This document shows, in pieces, positions 48,780-56,893 of a stretch of 64,000 nt of DNA. Each line of letters begins with the position of its first letter. Position 1 is the stretch's first letter. The notes under the pieces are model-generated. The model was not told where the DNA came from, searched no databases, and saw only the letters and a program-made list of their open reading frames with translations. Source of the DNA: Sphingobium boeckii (GTDB lineage Bacteria; Pseudomonadota; Alphaproteobacteria; Sphingomonadales; Sphingomonadaceae); contig NZ_JACIJC010000004.1 of NCBI RefSeq assembly GCF_014199215.1, positions 557,716-621,715 on the forward strand, read 5' to 3'. The position numbers were made by a program, and so were the translations under genes.

Positions 48780-48791
48780 TTCAAGCTTGAA
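48780..48791. promoter_or_regulatory. TTCAAGCTTGAA palindrome in the monooxygenase/gcdH divergent promoter
   Basis: A perfect 12-base palindrome within the 86-base gap between the two divergent starts, 22 bases from the monooxygenase ATG and 54 from gcdH, flanked by AT-rich bases (ATATAT, GCATTTT). Length and symmetry fit a MarR-family operator controlling both transcripts. Confidence 0.65.
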
Positions 48792-48844
48792 GCATTTTCA
48801 GAGTCGTTGCAAGAGGGGACAAATCTTGGATGGAGAAATCGATC

Positions 48845-50020
48845 ATGGCCGCGTTCACGCCTTTTCATTGGGACGATCCGTTTTTGCTGGATGCGCAGTT
48901 GAGCGCGGATGAGCGGATGGTGCGCGATACGGCGGAGGCCTATGCGCAGGAGAAATTGCTGCCGCGGGTGATCAGCGCGACGCGCGAGGAGCGGTTCGAT
49001 CGCGAGATCATGAGCGAACTGGGGGCATTGGGTCTGCTGGGCGCGACGATCGAGGGCTATGGCTGTGCGGGGGTCAGCCATGTGGCTTACGGTCTGGTGG
49101 CGCGCGCGGTGGAGCGGGTGGATTCGGGCTATCGCTCGGCGATGAGCGTGCAATCGTCGCTCGTGATGCACCCGATCCATGCTTATGGTTCGGAGGAACA
49201 GCGCGAGACCTATCTTCCGCGTCTGGCCTCGGGCGAGATCGTGGGCTGCTTTGGTCTCACCGAACCCGATGCCGGGTCCGATCCTGCGGGGATGAAGACC
49301 CGGGCGATCGTGGCCGATGGCGGCTATCGCCTGTCGGGATCGAAGATGTGGATCACCAACAGCCCGATCGCGGATATCGCGGTGGTCTGGGCCAAGCTCG
49401 ACGGCGTGATCCGCGGCTTCATCCTGGAGCGCGGAATGGAGGGGCTGAGCTTTCCCAAGATCGAGGGCAAGATGTCGCTCCGGGCGTCGATCACCGGCGA
49501 GATCGTGATGGACGATGTGTTCGTGCCCGAAGCCAATCTTCTGCCCAATGCCAAAGGCCTGGGCGGTCCGTTCGGCTGCCTCAACAAGGCGCGCTACGGC
49601 ATCGCCTGGGGCGCGATGGGCGCGGCCGAGGATTGCTTCGCGCGCGCACGGCAATATCAGCTCGATCGCCAGCAGTTCGGCCGGCCGCTCGCCGCCAACC
49701 AGATCCCGCAATTGAAGTTCGCCAACATGCAGACCGAGATCGCGCTTGGCCTTCAGGCCGCGCTTGCGGTCGGCCGCAATATCGATGCCGGCACATGGGC
49801 ACCCGAGATGGTGAGCCTGATCAAACGCAACAATTGCGGCAAGGCGCTCGACATCGCTCGTGTTGCGCGCGACATGCACGGCGGCAACGGCATTGCCGAC
49901 GAATTCCATGTCATCCGCCATCTCGTCAATCTCGAGACCGTCAACACCTATGAAGGCACGCACGATATCCACGCCCTCATCCTCGGGCGCGCCATCACAG
50001 GGATACAGGCCTTCAGTTGA
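48845..50020 (+). CDS. gcdH: glutaryl-CoA dehydrogenase
   Basis: 391 residues from [16 protein letters not shown] (GGAG site); an ATG 15 bases upstream is possible. It oxidises and decarboxylates glutaryl-CoA to crotonyl-CoA. Diagnostic segments: [61 protein letters not shown] and [17 protein letters not shown], with Glu in YEGTHD as base. Its placement opposite the aromatic-CoA operon agrees with glutaryl-CoA being an end product of the CoA-dependent 2-aminobenzoate/benzoate-type routes. Confidence 0.95.
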   Translation: MAAFTPFHWDDPFLLDAQLSADERMVRDTAEAYAQEKLLPRVISATREERFDREIMSELGALGLLGATIEGYGCAGVSHVAYGLVARAVERVDSGYRSAMSVQSSLVMHPIHAYGSEEQRETYLPRLASGEIVGCFGLTEPDAGSDPAGMKTRAIVADGGYRLSGSKMWITNSPIADIAVVWAKLDGVIRGFILERGMEGLSFPKIEGKMSLRASITGEIVMDDVFVPEANLLPNAKGLGGPFGCLNKARYGIAWGAMGAAEDCFARARQYQLDRQQFGRPLAANQIPQLKFANMQTEIALGLQAALAVGRNIDAGTWAPEMVSLIKRNNCGKALDIARVARDMHGGNGIADEFHVIRHLVNLETVNTYEGTHDIHALILGRAITGIQAFS

Positions 50021-50184
50021 TGCGTTACGCCGTCGGATCGCGATGATCACGATCGTCGCGGTTCATCGTCCTATATCGCGGATGGGCCTTGATCGATTAT
50101 AGGACGCATGAGGGAATGCCTCCCGGCCGTTAACGCGCTACAGCGCTGGCAAGTTTCCGCCATAAGCGTCCTTCGGAGAGTGTG

Positions 50185-50595
50185 ATGTTGCCTGCCCGTA
50201 CCTATAGCGTATCGATCGAACGGAATTGGAAAGCGCTTTACGAACAGATCTGGCACCCGAATTTCTTTTCGAAATGGGCCATCGGCTTATCCGAATCGCA
50301 ATTGCGGGAAGAGGGCGGGCACTGGATCGACGATGGCGAAGATCCGCCTTTGAAATTCCGGTTTTCGCCGCATAACGACCATGGCGTAATGGATCATTGG
50401 GTGGATGCGGGCGATGGCGAGATCGTGCACGTTCCCTTGCGGATCGTCGAAAACGGCGACGGCGCTGAGGTGATGCTGACGCTCTATCGGCAACCCGATA
50501 TGGACGATGAACGCTTTTCGCGGGATGCAAAGCTGATCATGCGCGACCTGAAAGCGCTCAAGAACCTTATCGAGAATAAGGCTTCCCGGCGATAA
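50185..50595 (+). CDS. SRPBCC-fold (START/polyketide-cyclase-like) protein
   Basis: 136 residues from ATG at 50185 (GGAGAG ahead; a GTG one codon earlier is possible). It starts YSVSIERNWKALYEQIWHPNFFSKWAIG, the typical first strand and helix pair of the SRPBCC fold, with later strands MDHWVDAGDGEIVHVPLRIVENGDGAEVMLTLYR and a long C-terminal helix. These proteins bind hydrophobic ligands; the ligand is unknown. It abuts the convergent deacetylase-type gene without a gap. Confidence 0.75.
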   Translation: MLPARTYSVSIERNWKALYEQIWHPNFFSKWAIGLSESQLREEGGHWIDDGEDPPLKFRFSPHNDHGVMDHWVDAGDGEIVHVPLRIVENGDGAEVMLTLYRQPDMDDERFSRDAKLIMRDLKALKNLIENKASRR

Positions 50596-51522
50596 TCAGC
50601 CGATCTGCGCCCCCGCCCATCCCACGATCTCGTCCCCCCGCGCAAAGCCGTGCCCCGGCTGTGCCGCAAGCCAGGCCAGAAGTTGCTCGAACGCGGCGAT
50701 GCGATAGGGCAATCCCATGATATAGGGCGTGATGTTCAGCGGTAGAATCCGGCCGCCATGCCGCGCGGATTCCGCATCGAGCCAGGCGAAGGCATCGCGC
50801 ATCTGCTCGCAATAGGAATCGATCGATTGCTGCTGCACCGTCAGGATCTGGCGATCGGACAGTTCGTGATTGAGCGGCAGATTGATGATCGCGCCTGCCG
50901 GCGTTTCCATCCGGTAGGGCAGATCATCATTCACCCAATCGCACATATAGCCAAGGCCCGCCTCCGCGAGCAGCCGGGGCGTATCAAAGGATTGCGATCG
51001 GGCGATGGAAAGCCATCCCTTCGGCCTTGCCCCTGCCGCGCGCTCCAGTGAGTCGAGCGTATCCACGATCAGCGCGCGCTCTTCCGCTTCCCCGATGCCG
51101 GTTGCAATCGTGCCGTTCATGTCCGTGGAATGCGCGATGATCTCATGCCCGGCATCCACGATGTCGCGCATCAATTCGGGATAGCGCTCCGCAATCGCGC
51201 CGTTCGCCGCGACGCTCGCCCGCGCGCCGACCTTCGTCAGCGCATCGAGCAGACGGTAGATTCCGACACGATTGCCATAATCGCGCGCGGTATAATGGCG
51301 ATAATCCGGATAGCTGGTCTGCATATGACCCGGCGCGCGAAACGGCTTGTCCGTGGGCGTGATGGGGAACCATTCTAGATCGATTACCACCCAGGTGAGA
51401 ACACGCCGGCTGTCTGGCCAGGTGATCGCCGGGCGATCGAAGATGTTCGACCAGCGATACAGACCATGGTCCATGCCCTTGTGCCGATGAGGATAGTCGA
51501 GATAGGCCGGATCGAGCGCCAT
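50596..51522 (-). CDS. polysaccharide-deacetylase-family hydrolase (PuuE/imidase-like) 2
   Basis: 308 residues, started at MALDPAYLDYPHRHKGMD (GGCGGAGAT site), 2 bases after the preceding paralogue. The NodB-homology barrel is visible (VLTWVVIDLEWFPI, ARDYGNRVGIYRLLDALTKVGARASVAANGAIAERYPEL, AGHEIIAHSTDMNG, RPKGWLSIARSQSFDTPRLLAEAGLGYMCDWVNDD). It is closer to PuuE allantoinase and bacterial imidases than to true polysaccharide deacetylases, and has no signal peptide. A cytosolic amide or imide ring substrate is more likely than a polymer. Last gene of a four-gene operon. Confidence 0.82.
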   Translation of the reverse strand: MALDPAYLDYPHRHKGMDHGLYRWSNIFDRPAITWPDSRRVLTWVVIDLEWFPITPTDKPFRAPGHMQTSYPDYRHYTARDYGNRVGIYRLLDALTKVGARASVAANGAIAERYPELMRDIVDAGHEIIAHSTDMNGTIATGIGEAEERALIVDTLDSLERAAGARPKGWLSIARSQSFDTPRLLAEAGLGYMCDWVNDDLPYRMETPAGAIINLPLNHELSDRQILTVQQQSIDSYCEQMRDAFAWLDAESARHGGRILPLNITPYIMGLPYRIAAFEQLLAWLAAQPGHGFARGDEIVGWAGAQIG

Positions 51523-51524
51523 GT

Positions 51525-52421
51525 TCAAATCTCCGCCGTCTTTGACCGCTGCGCCAGATAATGGTCTGCGATATCCCCGCTGCGCGTAATCCACGCGCGG
51601 CCATCATCCACGATATGCTGCAATACCCGCTCGAATGCGCCGATCCGGTGCGGCTGGCCGATCAGATAGCTGTGAAGCGGGATGCACATCACCGTGCCCG
51701 ATTCCGCACCTTCGGCTGCCAGTCGATCATAATGGCGGATCAGCGTTTCCGCATAGTCGCGCGGGCTCATATTATAGATGAAGAAGCCGTAATGATCGTT
51801 CACTTCCAGACTGTAGGGCATGGAAATGAGCGTGCCGCTGCGCACCGCGACCGGTCCCGGCTGATCGTCATGATAAAGATCGCACGTATAGGTCAGCCCA
51901 TATTCGGCGATCAGATCCAGTGTGCGCGGCGTATGTGTGAGCGCGGGCGCGAGCCAGCCCTTGATCGTCTGCCCGGTGGCCTCGCGCACGGTGCGGATCG
52001 AATCCTCGATGATCGCGCGCTCCTGCACCTCGTCCATGCCATAGCTGTAGCGGGTGTTGTAAATGCCATGGCTGAAGAATTCCCAGCCCAGCGCATTGGC
52101 GTGCTCCACCACCTCGGGCACATGCTGGCATAGCGCCACCGACAGCGAAACGGACCCCTTGAAGCCGTGCTTCTCCATCATCTCCGCCATGCGCCAATGA
52201 CCGACGCGATTGGCGTAATCGCGGTGTGCATAACCAACCACATCGGGATGCGGCTTCGCCCAGCTCTTGCGGTGGGGATTGGCCGGCGGATCCAGCTCGT
52301 AAAATTCAAGATTGGGGGAAATCCACACCGCGACCTTCTTGCCGCCCGGCCATTCCAGCTTCGGACGTCCGCGATAAGGGCTGTAGGGATAAAGCCCGGG
52401 ATCCCCCTCACCTTCCCGCAT
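51525..52421 (-). CDS. polysaccharide-deacetylase-family hydrolase (PuuE/imidase-like) 1
   Basis: 298 residues; start overlaps the amidase stop by one base (TGATG). Same fold and architecture as the next gene: VAVWISPNLEFYELDPP, HRDYANRVGHWRMAEMMEKHGFKGSVSLSVALCQHVPEVVEHANALGWEFFSHGIYNT, TIKGWLAPALTHTPRTLDLIAEYGLTYTCDLYHDD. The two are paralogues but diverged, so they may form a heteromer or serve different ring substrates. A cyclic-imide or ureide hydrolase role is inferred from fold and context. Confidence 0.82.
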   Translation of the reverse strand: MREGEGDPGLYPYSPYRGRPKLEWPGGKKVAVWISPNLEFYELDPPANPHRKSWAKPHPDVVGYAHRDYANRVGHWRMAEMMEKHGFKGSVSLSVALCQHVPEVVEHANALGWEFFSHGIYNTRYSYGMDEVQERAIIEDSIRTVREATGQTIKGWLAPALTHTPRTLDLIAEYGLTYTCDLYHDDQPGPVAVRSGTLISMPYSLEVNDHYGFFIYNMSPRDYAETLIRHYDRLAAEGAESGTVMCIPLHSYLIGQPHRIGAFERVLQHIVDDGRAWITRSGDIADHYLAQRSKTAEI

Positions 52422-53104
52422 CAGCGCGATTCCAGCCAGTCGATCACGGTCTGCACCGGCTCAACATCGGCATATTTGAGCTGCAGATCGGTGAGATTCG
52501 CGAAGTGATAGCTCTCATGCTTGTCCGCACAGGTCTCGATGGGGACAATCGTGCGATAGCCGCGGCTGAGCGAATCCACCGCCGCCGCGCGCACGCAGCC
52601 TGAAGTCGATCCGCCCGTGATCACCACCGTATCCACCTTATGCCAGACGAGCAGGCTTTGCAGCGGCGTCTCGAAGAAGGGCGAAGGCATCCGTTTGGTG
52701 TAGACCGCGTCGCGCGCGTGATCGATCTCGCAGCGATCATCGAAGGCGTGCCGCCGGCTGTCATATTTGATATTCTGAAGACTGTCCGGCGTATCGGTCC
52801 GCGTGCCCCATATGCCCGCGTCGCTTGCATCCTCGGCATAAGCGACATGGGTCCAGATGACCGGCATGTTCTTCGCGCGCGCCAGGCGGGAGATCGTGTT
52901 CACATATTCGATCTGGCGAGGATCGGTTTCATAGGCGGTCTTGAACTCGTCAATCCGTGTATAGGCGTTCTGGAAATCCACGTTCACGATCGCGAGCTTT
53001 TCGCCGAAACCGAATTTCGTGCGGGCGGGATTGGCCATCACTTCTTCGAAAATCTGACGCGCGGTGCGGCCATCCTCGACCATCCTGGTTCCAACAATGC
53101 TCAT
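52421..53104 (-). CDS. isochorismatase-family cysteine amidase 1
   Basis: 227 residues with the cysteine-hydrolase triad Asp43 (VNVDFQNAYT), Lys137 (YTKRMPSPFF) and Cys170 (GGSTSGCVRAAAVDSLSRG). The family covers N-carbamoylsarcosine amidase, maleamate amidase, ureidoacrylate amidase and nicotinamidase. Lying between an HMG-CoA-lyase-like gene (4-base overlap) and two imidase-like genes (1-base overlap), it probably removes ammonia from the half-amide made by those hydrolases. Confidence 0.88.
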   Translation of the reverse strand: MSIVGTRMVEDGRTARQIFEEVMANPARTKFGFGEKLAIVNVDFQNAYTRIDEFKTAYETDPRQIEYVNTISRLARAKNMPVIWTHVAYAEDASDAGIWGTRTDTPDSLQNIKYDSRRHAFDDRCEIDHARDAVYTKRMPSPFFETPLQSLLVWHKVDTVVITGGSTSGCVRAAAVDSLSRGYRTIVPIETCADKHESYHFANLTDLQLKYADVEPVQTVIDWLESR

Positions 53105-54054
53105 GCCGATGCTCCCTGAACCGAATTTGCGGGCACAAAGCCCAGCGGCAAACCAGCTTCCGGCGTGAAGCCGTAGAGCGGTTCGCCCTCAAGCGCAGCG
53201 CCCACCAATCTCCGCACCGCGAACAATGCCTCCAGATCGATCCCGGTGGAAATGCCCATCGCCTCCAGCATATAGACCAGATCCTCGGTCACGATATTCC
53301 CGCTGGCGCCCGGCGCGAAGGGACAGCCGCCCAGCCCGCCCAGCGAGCTATCGAAGGTTGTCAGCCCCGCTTCCAGCGAGGCCAGCACATTCGCCAGTCC
53401 CAGCCCGCGCGTGTTGTGAAGATGAATGCCCATCACCGCCGCATCGCCGACGGCACCACGCACCAATTTGATGATGTGGCGCACGGCGCGGGGATCGGCA
53501 TAGCCCGTGGTATCGGCCAACCCCACTTCGTCGCAGCCCGCGGCCATGAGTGATTCCGCCAGACGTGCGATCTGCGCATCGGGGATCGCGCCTTCCAGCG
53601 TGCAGCCGAAAACTGTGGACAGGCTGCCTTCGAAATGGGGACGCCTTTCAACGGGGAGCGCTGCGATCAGGCGTGAAATCGAGGCCGCTTCTTCCAGCAC
53701 CTGCCCATGGGTGCGCCGCAGATTGGCGAGACTATGCGTTTCGCTGCACGAGAGCGGCAGCGTGATCTTGTGCGCGCCAGCCGCGATCGCCGCTTCGGCA
53801 CCGCGCGCATTGGGCACCAGCACGGCGACTGTCAGACCGGGAATGTTGACCGCATGGGCCACGATCTCGCCCGTATCGGCAAGCTGGGGCAGCAGCTTGG
53901 CGGGAACGAAACTGCCCACTTCGATTTCCGTCACGCCGGCGGCGGCGGCGGCATCGACCCAGGCTTTCTTGGCTGCGGTCGGCATGATCCGGCTGATGCT
54001 TTGAAGCCCGTCACGCGGCCCGACTTCGCTGATAAGCACGTCCACCCAGGTCAA
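53101..54054 (-). CDS. hydroxymethylglutaryl-CoA lyase-family enzyme
   Basis: 317 residues, a TIM-barrel retro-aldolase: EVGPRDGLQ at 10-18 (Arg14, Asp15), HLHNTRG at 211-217 (metal histidines) and GGLGGCPFAPGASGN at 239-253 with catalytic Cys244. HMG-CoA lyase cleaves HMG-CoA to acetyl-CoA and acetoacetate; relatives cleave other 3-hydroxy-3-methylacyl- or citramalyl-CoA-like esters. The neighbouring CoA transferase and LeuCD-like genes suggest an alkylmalyl-CoA substrate. First gene of the leftward operon. Confidence 0.9.
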   Translation of the reverse strand: MTWVDVLISEVGPRDGLQSISRIMPTAAKKAWVDAAAAAGVTEIEVGSFVPAKLLPQLADTGEIVAHAVNIPGLTVAVLVPNARGAEAAIAAGAHKITLPLSCSETHSLANLRRTHGQVLEEAASISRLIAALPVERRPHFEGSLSTVFGCTLEGAIPDAQIARLAESLMAAGCDEVGLADTTGYADPRAVRHIIKLVRGAVGDAAVMGIHLHNTRGLGLANVLASLEAGLTTFDSSLGGLGGCPFAPGASGNIVTEDLVYMLEAMGISTGIDLEALFAVRRLVGAALEGEPLYGFTPEAGLPLGFVPANSVQGASA

Positions 54055-54071
54055 CTCCCGCCTTGCTTGAT

Positions 54072-54091
54072 TTGATATGCTTGTATATCAA
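54072..54091. promoter_or_regulatory. TTGATAT-N6-ATATCAA inverted repeat in divergent promoter
   Basis: 7-base perfect arms, 17 bases from the lyase start on one side and 43 from the CoA transferase start on the other. It is AT-rich in a GC-rich region. It is well placed as an operator that controls both catabolic transcripts; no regulator gene lies adjacent. Confidence 0.65.
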
Positions 54092-54134
54092 TTAAAACTG
54101 TTGTCCAGAGTGGGTTCGAAAAGGCGCAAAGCAG

Positions 54135-55337
54135 ATGCAGGAACAGGATCTCCCCCTTGCGGGCATCCGCGTGGTGGAATTCAGTCACATGGTCATGGGG
54201 CCGTCCGCGGGCGTGATCCTGGCCGATCTGGGTGCCGAGGTGATCAAGATCGAGCCGATCGGCGGCGATCAGACACGCCGTCTGCTGGGATCGGGCGCGG
54301 GCTATTTTCCGATGTTCAATCGCAACAAGCGCAGCCTGTGCATCGATCTGAAAGCGCCGGAGGGCGTGGCCCTGGCCAAACGGCTGATCGAGAATGCAGA
54401 CGTGTTGATCGAGAATTTCCGCCCTGGTGCACTGGAGAAAATGGGCCTCGGGGCAGAGCAGTTCCGCAAAAGCAATCCGGGCCTAATCTATTATTCCGCC
54501 AAGGGCTTCCTGTCCGGCCCATATGAGAACCGCACTGCGCTGGACGAAGTGACTCAGATGATGGGCGGCCTCGCCTATATGACCGGGCCGCCTGGCAAGC
54601 CCCTGCGCGCCGGCGCTTCAGTGATCGACGTGACCGGCGGCATGTTCGGCGTGATCGGTATTCTCGCGGCGCTGCAACGGCGGCATCGTACAGGCACGGG
54701 CGGCGAGGTGCGCTCTTCTCTGTTCGAAACCACAGCCTTTCTGGTGGGCCAGCATATGGCGCAGATGGCGGTCACGGGAGCCGCCGCCCAGCCGATGCCC
54801 GTGCGCATCTCCGCATGGGCGATCTACGATGTGTTCGAGACCGCCAATCCCGACGAACAATTGTTCGTGGGCGTGGTCAGCGATACCCAGTGGACCGCCT
54901 TTTGCAAGGCCTTCGATCTGGGCGAGATCGGTAGCAACCCGGCCTATGCGCGCAACAATGATCGGGTGAAGGCGCGCGATGTCATCCTGCCGCATGTCCG
55001 CGCGCTCTTTGCCAAGCTGACCCGGGCATCGCTGATCCCCCTGCTGGAAGAAACAGGCCTGCCCTTCGCACCGATCACGCGACCGGAGGATCTGTTTGAC
55101 GATCCTCATCTCAACGCGGCGGGTGGCCTGGTCGATCTCACGCTGGAGAATGGTGCGGTCACCCGTCTTCCCGCATTGCCGATCGAAATGGACGGTCGCC
55201 GGGCAGGCGCAGCGCGCGGCATTCCTCGCGCTGGTGCCGACACGCTGGATGTGTTGCGCGAAATCGGAATGCCCGAATCGGAAATCCAGGCGTTGCGCGC
55301 TGGCGCGATTATCGCAACGGTTGCAGATGCAGCCTAG
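54135..55337 (+). CDS. class III (CaiB/BaiF) CoA transferase 1
   Basis: 400 residues. Hallmarks: GIRVVEFSHMVMGPSAGVILADLGAEVIKIE at the N terminus, NRNKRSLCIDLK, FRPGALEKMGLG and the catalytic aspartate Asp165 in ASVIDVTGGMFG. It moves CoA between organic acids through an aspartyl-CoA anhydride. Followed by LeuC/LeuD-like genes in the same direction and divergent from the HMG-CoA-lyase-like gene, it probably activates the hydroxy-acid made by the hydro-lyase. Confidence 0.9.
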   Translation: MQEQDLPLAGIRVVEFSHMVMGPSAGVILADLGAEVIKIEPIGGDQTRRLLGSGAGYFPMFNRNKRSLCIDLKAPEGVALAKRLIENADVLIENFRPGALEKMGLGAEQFRKSNPGLIYYSAKGFLSGPYENRTALDEVTQMMGGLAYMTGPPGKPLRAGASVIDVTGGMFGVIGILAALQRRHRTGTGGEVRSSLFETTAFLVGQHMAQMAVTGAAAQPMPVRISAWAIYDVFETANPDEQLFVGVVSDTQWTAFCKAFDLGEIGSNPAYARNNDRVKARDVILPHVRALFAKLTRASLIPLLEETGLPFAPITRPEDLFDDPHLNAAGGLVDLTLENGAVTRLPALPIEMDGRRAGAARGIPRAGADTLDVLREIGMPESEIQALRAGAIIATVADAA

Positions 55338-55459
55338 ACTCGGGTCTGGCGGGGGCGCTGTGGTGCAGCATCGACAATTTGCGCAGCAGCGTGCGCGTCG
55401 TTTTGCCTACGCACCCTATTGCCAGTCCGCTCTCCGCTCCTGATCAAGGCTGCACCCGC

Positions 55460-56893
55460 ATGTCAGACTCCGCACCGCCGCCGCCTCGCACGCTGGCCGA
55501 AAAAATCTGGTGGGATCACCGCATCGCCGAGATGGACGGCGGCACGACCCTTGTCCTGATCGATCGCATCCTGCTGCACGAGCGGACCGGCGGCGTGGCC
55601 CTGAAAAGCCTTTCCGCGGCAAACCGCAGTGTGATGGTGCCCGATCAGGTGTTCGCAACGATGGATCATATCGTCGATACCTTTCCCGGGCGGACCGACA
55701 AGACGCTGATGCCCACCGGCACCGCATTCCTGATCGCGACACGCGAAGCCGCGCACGAACATGGGATCACATTGTTCGATCTGGGCGATCCGCGTCAGGG
55801 GATCGTGCACGTCACGTCGCCCGAGCAAGGGATCGTGCTGCCCGGCGTCACTCTGGTCTGCCCCGACAGCCACACCTGCACCCAGGGCGCGTTCGGCGCG
55901 CTGGCGTGGGGCATAGGATCGACCGAAGCCGAACATGCGCTGGCGACGATGACGCTGCGCATTGCCCGCCCGCTGGACATGAGGATCACGATCGACGGGG
56001 TGTTGCCGTCAGGCGTCACTGCCAAGGATCTGGCGCTGCATATCGTGGGCCGGCTCGGCTCGGGCGGCGCAAAGGGGCATATCGTTGAATTTGCGGGAAG
56101 CGCGGTGCGCGCGCTGGATATGGAAGCCCGCATGACGCTGTGCAATCTGGCGACCGAACTGGCCGCGTTCGGCGCGGTGGTCGCTCCCGATCAGATCACT
56201 TTCGCCTATCTGCAGGGCCGCACCTATGCGCCATCGGGCGCAGGTTGGGATGTTGCGCTCGGCTATTGGCAGACGTTGAACAGCGATCCAGGCGCTGCTT
56301 TCGCCGCCGAACACCATATCGACGCTGCGGATGTCGCGCCCATGGTCACCTGGGGCACCAGTCCGCAACATGCGGCTCCGATCGGGGCGCCGGTTCCCCG
56401 CTTCGATGAGCTTGGCGTGCGGGATAGTCAGGATTCCTATGATCGTGCGCTGGACTACATGGCACTGGCACCGGGCGGCGATCTCACCGCCCTGCCGATC
56501 GACGCGGCTTTCATCGGCTCCTGCACCAACAGTCGCCTGTCCGATCTGCGCCGCGCGGCTGCAATCCTGCGCGGCCGAAAGGTGGCACCGGGGGTGCGGG
56601 CGATCTGCGTGCCGGGATCGACCGAGGTCAAAAGGCAGGCCGAGGCAGAAGGACTGGACATCGTGTTTCGCGAAGCCGGTTTCGAATGGCGTGAAGCGGG
56701 ATGCTCGATGTGCTTCTTTGCCGGGGGGGAGAGCTTCGGCGCGCAGGAACGCGTGATATCCTCCACCAACCGCAATTTCGAAAGCCGCCAGGGGCCGGGG
56801 ACGCGCACCCATCTCGCCTCGCCGGAGACCGTGGCCGCATCGGCCATCGCCGGCCACATCGCTGATCCGCGCCGGTTGGAGCCCATCCAGTGA
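55460..56893 (+). CDS. LeuC-type hydro-lyase large subunit (catabolic paralogue likely)
   Basis: 477 residues from MSDSAPPPPRTLAEKIWWDH. It holds a [4Fe-4S] cluster through Cys355 (FIGSCTNSR), Cys415 and Cys418 (AGCSMCFF); other motifs are CPDSHTCTQGAFGALAWGIGSTE and DHIVDTFPG. Numbering is offset by 8 from E. coli LeuC. Homologues isomerise isopropylmalate, but others hydrate maleate, citraconate or dimethylmaleate. The catabolic neighbours and absence of leuA/leuB favour the latter. The next gene, LeuD, overlaps by 4 bases. Confidence 0.92.
   Translation: MSDSAPPPPRTLAEKIWWDHRIAEMDGGTTLVLIDRILLHERTGGVALKSLSAANRSVMVPDQVFATMDHIVDTFPGRTDKTLMPTGTAFLIATREAAHEHGITLFDLGDPRQGIVHVTSPEQGIVLPGVTLVCPDSHTCTQGAFGALAWGIGSTEAEHALATMTLRIARPLDMRITIDGVLPSGVTAKDLALHIVGRLGSGGAKGHIVEFAGSAVRALDMEARMTLCNLATELAAFGAVVAPDQITFAYLQGRTYAPSGAGWDVALGYWQTLNSDPGAAFAAEHHIDAADVAPMVTWGTSPQHAAPIGAPVPRFDELGVRDSQDSYDRALDYMALAPGGDLTALPIDAAFIGSCTNSRLSDLRRAAAILRGRKVAPGVRAICVPGSTEVKRQAEAEGLDIVFREAGFEWREAGCSMCFFAGGESFGAQERVISSTNRNFESRQGPGTRTHLASPETVAASAIAGHIADPRRLEPIQ

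Noticed and set aside
50596..52421. Cell-wall or chitin deacetylases
   Set aside because: No signal peptides or membrane anchors, and tight overlap with a cytosolic amidase and a CoA lyase; PuuE/imidase-like function is more consistent.
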